From Methanobrevibacter sp. (GTDB taxonomy: Archaea; Methanobacteriota; Methanobacteria; Methanobacteriales; Methanobacteriaceae): 6,059 bases of DNA. Position 1 is the first letter of the stretch. Every line of letters begins with the position of its first letter. The notes below the pieces were generated by a model, which did not search any database, was not told the origin of the DNA, and saw nothing but the letters and a program-made list of their open reading frames with translations. The position numbers and the translations under genes are program-made. Below are positions 1 through 4,868 of this stretch, in pieces. The stretch spans positions 1-6,059 of the forward strand of contig JAGCLR010000027.1 in the NCBI GenBank assembly GCA_017646885.1, read 5' to 3'.

Positions 1-564
1 GAAACCTTCCTCGTTATTGAAACGCATAATTCGTTTGGACTGTTCATTGTTAATCGCAGGACGGGAAACATTCAAATGATTCCACCCGTTGTCAATCAGA
101 TGGTCTATAATCATCTTGTTTCCGACCTTATTGAACAGTTGCGAACCGTTCGTGGTAATTGTTCGCTTTCTAAAATCCAATTCCTTAACCATTTCAAGGA
201 CTGGAATTAAGTTCTTGCTGAGAGTGGGTTCACCACCGGTAATAGAAATGCTCGGATTCAATGGACGGATAAATTCAAGAACTTCGCGGCAACGCTTGAG
301 CCATTCTTTATCGTCAAGCTTGTCCTTCTTATACATCAGACCCTTGTTCGCATATCGCAACTGAGCAACACAGAACTTACAGTCCGCATTACAATAGTCA
401 GTCATAAAGATACTGAAATTGAAGTTCTTGTAAACATTGTAATTACCCGCCTCAAAGGTGAAAGGCGTACTTTCGTAATTGCCAATGTCATAGTTCTTTT
501 GGCGGTCCAATCTCAACTGCGGATTCCACCCGATTTCTCTGTCAGCACCGACTTTAATTGCCAT
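1..564 (-). CDS. Radical SAM protein, N-terminal 188 residues (runs off left edge)
   Basis: This gene starts at the ATG at 564-562 and is still open at base 1, so only the first 188 residues are seen. Residues 58-65 read CNADCKFC, the CX3CX2C motif that binds the [4Fe-4S] cluster of radical SAM enzymes. SITGGEPTL (107-115) holds the SAM-binding GGEP motif, TTNGS (137-141) matches the usual TNG strand, and LNVSR follows at 164-168. These motifs imply reductive cleavage of S-adenosylmethionine in the cytoplasm, but the substrate is unknown. The start is supported by GGAGAGG at 571-577, six bases upstream. It overlaps the preceding radical SAM gene by 11 nt, so translation is probably coupled. 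The roughly 55 residues before the cluster motif align with the N-terminus of the gene at 554-1492 (YE...F.F...Y), so the two are diverged paralogues. Family call very secure; function open. Confidence 0.93.
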   Translation of the reverse strand, partial: MAIKVGADREIGWNPQLRLDRQKNYDIGNYESTPFTFEAGNYNVYKNFNFSIFMTDYCNADCKFCVAQLRYANKGLMYKKDKLDDKEWLKRCREVLEFIRPLNPSISITGGEPTLSKNLIPVLEMVKELDFRKRTITTNGSQLFNKVGNKMIIDHLIDNGWNHLNVSRPAINNEQSKRIMRFNNEEGF

Positions 565-1492
565 ATAGTACCTCTCCGTTAAATCCTGTTCTAAGTTTTC
601 CCTGGTTATACGATAAAGTTCCAATCACAGTTTTGTCAATCACATTAGTTTGGTAACATTTTACAATGTATTCCTGATTTGTTACTGTGGATTTGTAAAT
701 GTAAACGATAATGTCATAAAACATACCGTGAATTACTCTATCAAAAACAAAATTCTTGTCATTCCTAATTTGTTCCTGGAAAGGAGCAATAGAAATGAAA
801 TCCTTTGCGATGACTTCTCTAAACAAGCAACTATCTATGTTGTTCGTGTACTGGAAATCAACAAATTTCAAAATCTTTTCTAAACTGTCAATATGATTTT
901 CAATAATGTTCGTGGAAGTTCTCAACTGAACACCATTTACCTTGGCATAAAACGCAATTCTAGCAAGTTCTTCATTTGTTATGTTCTTACCCTTCAAAAC
1001 ATTCGCATTTTCTGTATCAGTTATATCCATTCTACTGATAGAAATGTTGTGAACATAATCATTGTCAATCAAATGCTGAAGAACAGGCTTGTTTTCATAC
1101 AAATTCATCAATCCAATACCCGTAGTAGAAACTGTGCGTTCTTTCACCCCAAACTTACGCAACATTCTAATCGTTTCTACCATTCGGGCAGGATTTAATG
1201 TTGGTTCACCACCTGTAATCGTGGCTTCCAAATGAACTGCTTTCATTCCTTCCAAAATCGCTTCTAAATTTTTGAAATACAATTCATTGTCAATGTCAGT
1301 CCTGTCATTTCGTTTGTTAATACAGAACTCACAATCATTTTGGCACTTGTTTTGAATGAACACATTTAAATTACACGGGTTGTAAAACTTTCCGCTGAAA
1401 CCAAACACATTTGCTTCGTAAGCAGACGCATTTTCTACATCGTGCTGCTCCGTCACAAAATCATTGTATGGTGCGAACTTAATTGTATTCAT
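554..1492 (-). CDS. Radical SAM protein, 312 residues
   Basis: This is a complete radical SAM enzyme. The cluster motif CQNDCEFC is at residues 50-57 and TITGGEPTL at 91-99. STTGIG at 122-127 stands where relatives have TNG, and SISR is at 151-154. The core is followed by about 100 residues without a CX2C-type SPASM cysteine set: after the core only C222 and C279 are present. It therefore lacks the auxiliary clusters of peptide-modifying SPASM enzymes. A 49-residue N-terminal extension resembles that of the next gene (1-564), and both share HLIDN (139-143 here), so they look like an old duplication. The ATG at 1492 shares one base with the stop of the preceding gene (TAATG), with AAAAGGG about 10 nt upstream. 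Its coding sequence is more AT-rich than its two radical SAM neighbours. Family call secure; substrate unknown. Confidence 0.95.
   Translation of the reverse strand: MNTIKFAPYNDFVTEQHDVENASAYEANVFGFSGKFYNPCNLNVFIQNKCQNDCEFCINKRNDRTDIDNELYFKNLEAILEGMKAVHLEATITGGEPTLNPARMVETIRMLRKFGVKERTVSTTGIGLMNLYENKPVLQHLIDNDYVHNISISRMDITDTENANVLKGKNITNEELARIAFYAKVNGVQLRTSTNIIENHIDSLEKILKFVDFQYTNNIDSCLFREVIAKDFISIAPFQEQIRNDKNFVFDRVIHGMFYDIIVYIYKSTVTNQEYIVKCYQTNVIDKTVIGTLSYNQGKLRTGFNGEVLYGN
571..577 (-). promoter_or_regulatory. Ribosome binding site of the third radical SAM gene
   Basis: The minus strand reads GGAGAGG six bases before the ATG at 564. The site lies inside the last codons of the upstream gene (554-1492) and decides the start within an 11-nt gene overlap. 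Confidence 0.75.
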
Positions 1493-2166
1493 TACTTAAT
1501 GCCCTTTTCGTGTTCCGACCTTGCGACCAAATCTGTACCGAAACATTTGCCATCCACAGAATAAACCTTCCAGTTCTCAATGTTCTGTACAATCGTTACA
1601 CCATCGTAATTCTTGTTTCCAGTCATCTTTCCATAACTTTGAAGGAAGAATGAATGGTTGATTTCGGCAAGTCCGTACTTCGCAATTTCTTCGTCAATCC
1701 AAGCATCGTCTTTACGCTTGCGAGTGTTCAAATAAATGTTAAAGTCAGGAATGTAATTTGTCGCAAATACAATGTCAGCAATGTTCTGTAAATGGTTCTT
1801 ATTGACCTTGAGCAGCCAATAATTTACAGAAACCTTAATCTCAAATGGAACATTATACCACTTATGCAGTTCTACCAATCGTTTAATGTTGTCCTTGAGA
1901 ACAATTCCGTTAGACAAAACAATGACCTTCTTACAGCGCTGTGTGCTAATCGCATATTCAATGAACAAATAAATGTTTCTGTTCAGGAGTGGTTCGCCAC
2001 CTTCAAGCTGCAATTCAAATTCGCCATCATTCTCGTCAATGATTTGCTTGTAAGTTTCAAATGGCATTTCCGTTGATTTGGATTCACCAGAATACATACA
2101 ACAAAACGGGCAAGTTGTATTACAACGATTTGTAATGTTAATGTATAAGCGTGTTCCAGTCTTCAT
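1492..2166 (-). CDS. Radical SAM protein, 224 residues
   Basis: This is a short radical SAM enzyme. Counting from the ATG at 2166, the cluster motif CNTTCPFCC is at residues 15-23, so almost no N-terminal extension is present. LEGGEPLL is at 54-61, LSNGI at 84-88 and VSVNYW at 112-117. The C-terminus contains DGKCFG (205-210) with one isolated cysteine, not a full SPASM motif. At 224 residues it is about the minimal size for the partial barrel. An in-frame ATG at 2226 exists, but it would overlap the preceding gene by 59 nt and has a poor N-terminus. The start at 2166 has AGGA five bases upstream and follows the previous stop by 1 nt. It is more divergent from the other two radical SAM proteins than they are from each other. 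The enzyme class is clear; the substrate is not. Confidence 0.94.
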   Translation of the reverse strand: MKTGTRLYINITNRCNTTCPFCCMYSGESKSTEMPFETYKQIIDENDGEFELQLEGGEPLLNRNIYLFIEYAISTQRCKKVIVLSNGIVLKDNIKRLVELHKWYNVPFEIKVSVNYWLLKVNKNHLQNIADIVFATNYIPDFNIYLNTRKRKDDAWIDEEIAKYGLAEINHSFFLQSYGKMTGNKNYDGVTIVQNIENWKVYSVDGKCFGTDLVARSEHEKGIK

Positions 2167-2167
2167 T

Positions 2168-2377
2168 TTAGTCCTGGCAGTCCTTGTTGATAATGTACTT
2201 CTGCTTGATTTCGTCAGGAGCATCAATCAGTTCAACCTTGACCTTTTCCGGGGTAATCTTTTCTTCATTCAGCCCCATAATGGCGACTGCCTTCAGTTCA
2301 TCGTATTCCTCGTCAGTTGCGTTATCCGGGACCGTGAATTCACGAACGGCAGTGACAGTAATCTTAAACTTCTTCAT
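2168..2377 (-). CDS. Small unknown protein (69 aa) leading the radical SAM operon
   Basis: I do not recognise this as a named family. It is the first gene after the promoter at 2418-2446 and has the best ribosome binding site in the window (AAGGAGA at 2383-2389, about six bases from the ATG). The protein begins with a basic beta-type stretch (KKFKITVTAVREFTV, 2-16), then an acidic helix (TDEEYDELKAVAIMG, 21-35), then a strand KVKVELIDA (45-53) and a charged tail with one cysteine (C67). That beta-alpha-beta outline is like small phage proteins that start KKFKVTVT and have an EADSEEEA-like helix. Its stop is 1 nt from the first radical SAM start, so it is made with those enzymes. It could be an accessory protein or, less likely, their substrate. 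G+C is about 45%, above most of the window. Confidence 0.85.
   Translation of the reverse strand: MKKFKITVTAVREFTVPDNATDEEYDELKAVAIMGLNEEKITPEKVKVELIDAPDEIKQKYIINKDCQD
2172..2175 (-). promoter_or_regulatory. Ribosome binding site fixing the start of the first radical SAM gene
   Basis: AGGA on the minus strand lies five bases before the ATG at 2166, inside the last codons of the 69-residue gene. It supports the shorter 224-residue product over the longer reading from 2226. Confidence 0.6.
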
Positions 2378-2417
2378 TTTTATCTCCTTGTTAATGGTGG
2401 TTTTTGTTTGTGATTAT

Positions 2418-2446
2418 AATATAGAAAAACCCACTGCGCTTGTCAA
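2418..2446 (-). promoter_or_regulatory. Sigma70-type promoter for the radical SAM operon
   Basis: The minus strand has a perfect -35 TTGACA (2446-2441), exactly 17 bases, then TATATT (2423-2418). A second -10-like TATAAT follows at 2418-2413, with 22 bases spacing. Transcription would begin near 2405-2411 and give a leader of about 30 nt carrying AAGGAGA before the ATG at 2377. The bases upstream of the -35 are strongly A/T-rich, as in UP elements. The -35 box lies within the terminator hairpin of the upstream operon. Prediction from consensus only. Confidence 0.8.
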
Positions 2447-2454
2447 TGGGTTTT
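2425..2454 (-). terminator. Rho-independent terminator ending the upstream operon
   Basis: The minus strand forms an 11-bp stem, AAAACCCATTG pairing with CAGTGGGTTTT (one G-T wobble), around a 7-base loop (ACAAGCG). It is followed by a run of T (TTTTT, then CTATATT). It starts 21 nt after the stop of the gene at 2476-2976 and is the only such structure seen after the long upstream operon. The A-tract on the other side makes it potentially bidirectional. The G+C part of the stem is short, so read-through is possible. Confidence 0.75.
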
Positions 2455-2475
2455 ATAGTAAAGTTTTGTAAAATT

Positions 2476-2976
2476 TTATTTACCTTTCTTTGGAGTTAAT
2501 TCTTGGTAAATTTTCCAGCGTTCATCTATGTCAGTTCTGTCATAAATGTCAGCCCAAACGTCATCCATTATCGTTTTCCAAATACCGGCTCGTTTACCTT
2601 TCTTCAATCGTTTGCCCCAACTGTCAAATGCGAACAAATACAATCGGTATAACTGCTTGTTTATGAATGAACTGCGGATAGGTCTAGATTTGTTTTCTTC
2701 ATTTATTCTTTCGTGCTTGATTTTGTAAAATTCCAACAGTGTTTTGTCTAGTTCTTTGGCTAATGTTTTTTCGTCCTTACATACTTTACGGATTTTTGGT
2801 CCTTTATCAAAGGAGTTTATTTCAACCCACTTACACTGTTCTTTATCGTCATTTACGATTATATGTAAGCCTTCAGTAATAAACACATGACCGACTGTTG
2901 GATGTGAATAGTCAGCTTTAAGATAATAGTAATCTAGTTTTTCTTTAATAAGTTTTAAGATTTGATTTTCTTTCAT
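2476..2976 (-). CDS. Unknown protein, 166 aa, basic C-terminal half
   Basis: Not recognised. The N-terminal third is mixed: a helix (ILKLIKEKLDYYYLK, 6-20), then HPTVGHVFITEGLHIIVND (25-43), which looks like paired beta strands. A long charged helix follows (70-96), then a region rich in aromatic and basic residues (RLYLFAFDSWGKRLKKGKR, 111-129) that could bind nucleic acid. Near the end, WKTIMDDVWADIYDRTDIDERW (133-154) is rich in tryptophan and aspartate. There is no signal peptide or membrane segment. It is the last gene of the long upstream operon: the terminator begins 21 nt past its stop. The ATG at 2976 is 2 nt after the stop of the 44-residue gene and has no clear Shine-Dalgarno, so it probably depends on coupling. 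Confidence 0.85.
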   Translation of the reverse strand: MKENQILKLIKEKLDYYYLKADYSHPTVGHVFITEGLHIIVNDDKEQCKWVEINSFDKGPKIRKVCKDEKTLAKELDKTLLEFYKIKHERINEENKSRPIRSSFINKQLYRLYLFAFDSWGKRLKKGKRAGIWKTIMDDVWADIYDRTDIDERWKIYQELTPKKGK

Positions 2977-2978
2977 AG

Positions 2979-3113
2979 TTATACCGCAAATTTAAGTACA
3001 ATGATAGCAATAGCGATTATTCCTAATATAGCAGCTACACGAAGTAATCTTTGGATTTCTGTAACTGCTTTCTTTATATCTTCGTAATCATCAAATTCTT
3101 CATTCATCTTCAT
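2979..3113 (-). CDS. 44-residue single-span membrane protein
   Basis: This small gene fills what would otherwise be a 133-nt gap. The ATG at 3113 overlaps the upstream stop in an ATGA junction, and the stop TAA at 2981-2979 lies 2 nt before the next ATG. The product has a soluble acidic start (NEEFDDYEDIKKAV, 4-17), a short amphipathic helix ending in R25, and one hydrophobic span (VAAILGIIAIAIIVL, 26-40) closed by KFAV. With positive charges flanking the span, an N-in orientation is possible. An alternative start at the third codon (3107) would give 42 residues; neither start has a strong ribosome binding site. Function unknown; phage genomes often carry such tiny membrane proteins. The exact packing and protein-like composition make it credible. 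Confidence 0.75.
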   Translation of the reverse strand: MKMNEEFDDYEDIKKAVTEIQRLLRVAAILGIIAIAIIVLKFAV

Positions 3114-3373
3114 ATCATTAAACCGCCACCATATCTTTCTCTAGGGTCTTTCTTGTAAATTTCAGCATTGATGGCATTCAATAAATCGTTCAATCTATCT
3201 TTATATGCTTTCAATGCTTCTACACTCATATCTTCTAATTTTGTTTTTGTTGGTAAACCATTTTCGTCCAATACACCGTGATACTTTAAGTATTCTTCAG
3301 CTAGTTTACCTTTTCTAAATGTAAACTCTCTGTCAAGGGCAGCTTTTTCTTTTTCGTATTCTTCGCTAGTCAT
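3110..3373 (-). CDS. Unknown helical (coiled-coil) protein, 87 aa
   Basis: Not recognised. It is highly charged and mostly helical: a first helix at about residues 2-32 with heptad-like spacing, a turn around HGVLDENGLPTK (32-43), and a second helix at about 46-74 (EALKAYKDRLNDLLNAINAE at 52-71). The end is glycine-rich (YGGGLMI). This is a helical-hairpin outline common among small phage proteins and some structural chaperones, but nothing specific can be claimed. The ATG at 3373 lies 9 nt after the upstream TAG stop, with a modest GTAGGG before it. Its stop overlaps the ATG of the 44-residue membrane protein, so the two are likely translated together. Confidence 0.85.
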   Translation of the reverse strand: MTSEEYEKEKAALDREFTFRKGKLAEEYLKYHGVLDENGLPTKTKLEDMSVEALKAYKDRLNDLLNAINAEIYKKDPRERYGGGLMI

Positions 3374-3382
3374 AAGTTAACC

Positions 3383-3637
3383 CTACAATGAATTAAGTCT
3401 TGCTTGAAAATCTTCAGCACATTTGTAAATGGCATTGTATGCCTTTTCTACATTATCTTTTTCGCCACTGTAAACAATGTTGTATTCATATTTCTTACTG
3501 AACCAACCTGTCTTTATCACATCAGTGTCAATGCGGCAATCAACTTGATACTTATCAGCAATTTCGTGTGCTGTTCTTTCCAAACCTTTTATAGGATAAC
3601 TCCAAGCTACCCAAAATGTCTTTCTGTAATTACTCAT
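3383..3637 (-). CDS. Unknown small protein, 84 aa, likely beta-alpha fold
   Basis: Not recognised. The order of segments suggests a small alpha/beta fold: a strand (KTFWVAWSY, 6-14), a helix (LERTAHEIADKY, 19-30), a strand (VDCRIDTDVIKTG, 32-44), a strand after KK (YEYNIVYSGE, 50-59) and a final helix (NVEKAYNAIYKCAEDFQARL, 62-81). Two similar strand-then-helix units give a ferredoxin-like outline. There is no membrane segment. The start at 3637 is supported by AAAGGA about 8 nt upstream. It is the only gene in the window ending in TAG (3385-3383). It lies between the macro-domain-like gene and the coiled-coil gene in the same operon. C33 and C73 are the only cysteines. Confidence 0.84.
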   Translation of the reverse strand: MSNYRKTFWVAWSYPIKGLERTAHEIADKYQVDCRIDTDVIKTGWFSKKYEYNIVYSGEKDNVEKAYNAIYKCAEDFQARLNSL

Positions 3638-3655
3638 TTTATATTCCTTTAACTA

Positions 3656-4045
3656 TTATTGTAAAATCTCCACAAATGATTCTGGTAAAATAACATTATC
3701 CATATCCAATGCTTCCTTAAAATATGGTGCTACTTCTTTTGGAGTAAATCCAGCAATTCCACAACCAACTGGAGTTACATAAAATGTCAATTCACTATGG
3801 TCCTTAGCAAATTGAATGAAACGATCAGCATAAGGTTTTATACAACTTGGGTCTTCGTCATCCATAGTTGGTAACGCATAGCTCTGACCATATAGACCTT
3901 CGCCTTTACCCCACACAGCTCCGAAATTATCCATAGCAAATGCCGCAGCTCCACCAATATGTTTTCCTTCTTTATTTGAACCAAATACGAATACTTCGTT
4001 TTCTTCTAGTTCATCAATAAATTCAGGTGTAAATTTATTTCGCAT
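3656..4045 (-). CDS. Macro-domain-like phage protein, 129 aa
   Basis: The sequence has the marks of a small macro-domain-like family that I know mainly from phages and phage-derived regions. These are VFVFGSN (18-24), G-x-H-x-GGAA (27-34), GKGEGLYGQSYALPT (46-60) and a late glycine loop PVGCGIAGF (92-100) after the strand TFYV. Macro domains bind ADP-ribose or related nucleotides, and some remove ADP-ribose from proteins or nucleic acids. The two glycine-rich loops here sit where such a ligand would bind, but no activity can be assigned. Length is normal for a single minimal domain, with no fusion. The start at 4045 has a strong AAAGGAG (4056-4050) four bases upstream, overlapping the preceding stop codon. 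In a phage, it might act on NAD-derived signals or host ADP-ribosylation; that is inference. Confidence 0.85.
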   Translation of the reverse strand: MRNKFTPEFIDELEENEVFVFGSNKEGKHIGGAAAFAMDNFGAVWGKGEGLYGQSYALPTMDDEDPSCIKPYADRFIQFAKDHSELTFYVTPVGCGIAGFTPKEVAPYFKEALDMDNVILPESFVEILQ

Positions 4046-4054
4046 ATATCTCCT

Positions 4055-4429
4055 TTAATGTAAAGTAACATGCTGTGTATTTAGAAAAGCAAATACACTC
4101 TCAATAAAATTATACTTTGCTCTAAACATTATATCTGTCCAAGCGCCATCATCATTATTTTGTGTGTTAGCTGTTTCAAGTGTTAATGCTAATGCTTGCC
4201 ACTGCTTATCTGTGAACTTAAAATTTTCTTCGTTTTCACAGCGTTCAAGAATAGCAATTAGTTCTTCTCTGAGTCCTTTAGAACCAACATATACAGAATA
4301 ATCATTTTTGGTATCGGACAAATTCTTATAATAGCAATAAGGAGTCCATTTGGAATCAGGACTATTTTCTTCTTTTCTGTACTTGGCGAACACATCGTCA
4401 AGTAATCCTAATAATTCGTGGTATCTCAT
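4055..4429 (-). CDS. Unknown protein, 124 aa, mainly helical
   Basis: Not recognised. It opens with a helix (YHELLGLLDDVFAKYRKEE, 3-21), followed by an aromatic segment (WTPYCYYKNL, 28-37) and a strand (DYSVYVGSKG, 43-52). Two helices come next (LREELIAILERCE, 53-65, and TDKQWQALALTLETANTQ, 73-90), then a C-terminal helix with aromatics (DIMFRAKYNFIESVFAFL, 99-116). Overall acidic, no signal peptide, no transmembrane segment. The ATG at 4429 is preceded by AAAAAGGA with about seven bases spacing. Its stop TAA is part of the ribosome binding site of the macro-domain-like gene, so the two are tightly linked. Confidence 0.85.
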   Translation of the reverse strand: MRYHELLGLLDDVFAKYRKEENSPDSKWTPYCYYKNLSDTKNDYSVYVGSKGLREELIAILERCENEENFKFTDKQWQALALTLETANTQNNDDGAWTDIMFRAKYNFIESVFAFLNTQHVTLH

Positions 4430-4441
4430 TTGTTATCCTTT

Positions 4442-4606
4442 TTATTTAAAAATTATTGCTAAAATTAACGCAATTATAACAAAGACAGGACTTATCTTTA
4501 TACAAATTTCTGCTTCTTCCATTCCTTGACCATCTAAACCAGCTATGCCCCATATAAAACATAATAAAGATGTCATTACTAAAGCCCATTCTATTGCAAA
4601 TAACAT
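4442..4606 (-). CDS. 54-residue two-span membrane protein
   Basis: This small gene explains most of the space between 4430 and 4616. The ATG at 4606 has AAGGA about seven bases upstream, overlapping the preceding stop region, and the reading frame runs to a TAA at 4444-4442. The product has two hydrophobic segments: FAIEWALVMTSLLCFIWGIA (3-22) and VFVIIALILAIIF (41-53). A short hydrophilic loop containing GLDGQGMEEAEICIKI lies between them (23-38), and the protein ends in a lysine. The loop holds C35, and C16 is in the first span. It follows directly after another small membrane protein (4617-4868), so the pair may act together at the membrane. No family recognised. The good ribosome binding site and exact fit make the call fairly safe. 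Confidence 0.78.
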   Translation of the reverse strand: MLFAIEWALVMTSLLCFIWGIAGLDGQGMEEAEICIKISPVFVIIALILAIIFK

Positions 4607-4616
4607 TGTTTATTCC

Positions 4617-4868
4617 TTATTCGTCATTATTTGTGTCTTCAGTTTCTTCATCTTCTTCACTTGATTTCTTTTTCATTAAGTTTATAAGGACAATGCCTAG
4701 AATTGCGATGATAGTAGCACCACCCCAAGTAAATTGTAAACCAATTAACTGACAAGCAAGGTAAATAAGTCCTATCCAGAAGAAATACTCAACTTCTATG
4801 AGAAATAGAAGCGCACAAATGTAAATGAAAATCAGTTGCTCAGGTTTGAAAGTACTAGGTATCTTCAT
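4617..4868 (-). CDS. Small membrane protein with acidic tail, 83 aa
   Basis: Not recognised by family. Hydrophobic stretches cover residues 11-24, 29-46 and about 50-65 (ATIIAILGIVLINL at 51-64), giving two or three membrane spans. The span near residue 25 is interrupted by two glutamates. After the last span comes KKK (66-68) and a strongly acidic tail (SSEEDEETEDTNNDE, 69-83). By the positive-inside rule the tail is probably cytoplasmic. There is no signal peptide. The ATG at 4868 overlaps the preceding stop in an ATGA junction, which implies translational coupling with the gene at 4865-5209. Small multi-span proteins of phages may be holins, superinfection-exclusion proteins or other membrane factors; nothing here decides between these. 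No endolysin gene is present in the window to support a holin role. Confidence 0.85.
   Translation of the reverse strand: MKIPSTFKPEQLIFIYICALLFLIEVEYFFWIGLIYLACQLIGLQFTWGGATIIAILGIVLINLMKKKSSEEDEETEDTNNDE

Noticed and set aside
611..639. Possible internal promoter before the partial radical SAM gene (TTGACA at 639-634)
   Set aside because: The hexamer at 17-base spacing is TTATCG, a poor -10, and the nearest TATAAC is 23 bases away. Other TTGACA-like sites inside genes also lack a matching -10.
1..2166. Viperin, QueE or MoaA assignment for the radical SAM proteins
   Set aside because: CX3CX2C and GGEP are shared by most of the superfamily. The subgroup motifs I know for these enzymes are not visible, and no partner genes of deazaguanine or molybdopterin pathways are in the window.
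2168..2377. Firm call of a RiPP precursor peptide
   Set aside because: Position is suggestive, but the protein looks folded, has no repeated or cysteine-rich core, and the two complete enzymes lack SPASM domains. Kept only as a hypothesis.
2225..2413. Bidirectional use of the terminator by a plus-strand gene
   Set aside because: The hairpin is nearly symmetric, but no supported plus-strand gene exists that it could terminate.
89..2471. Plus-strand open frames at 89-364, 650-883, 893-1198, 1792-2076, 2078-2413 and 2184-2471
   Set aside because: They lie opposite the radical SAM operon, whose minus-strand frames carry clear motifs. The plus-strand products are low-complexity, lack ribosome binding sites and cross gene borders.
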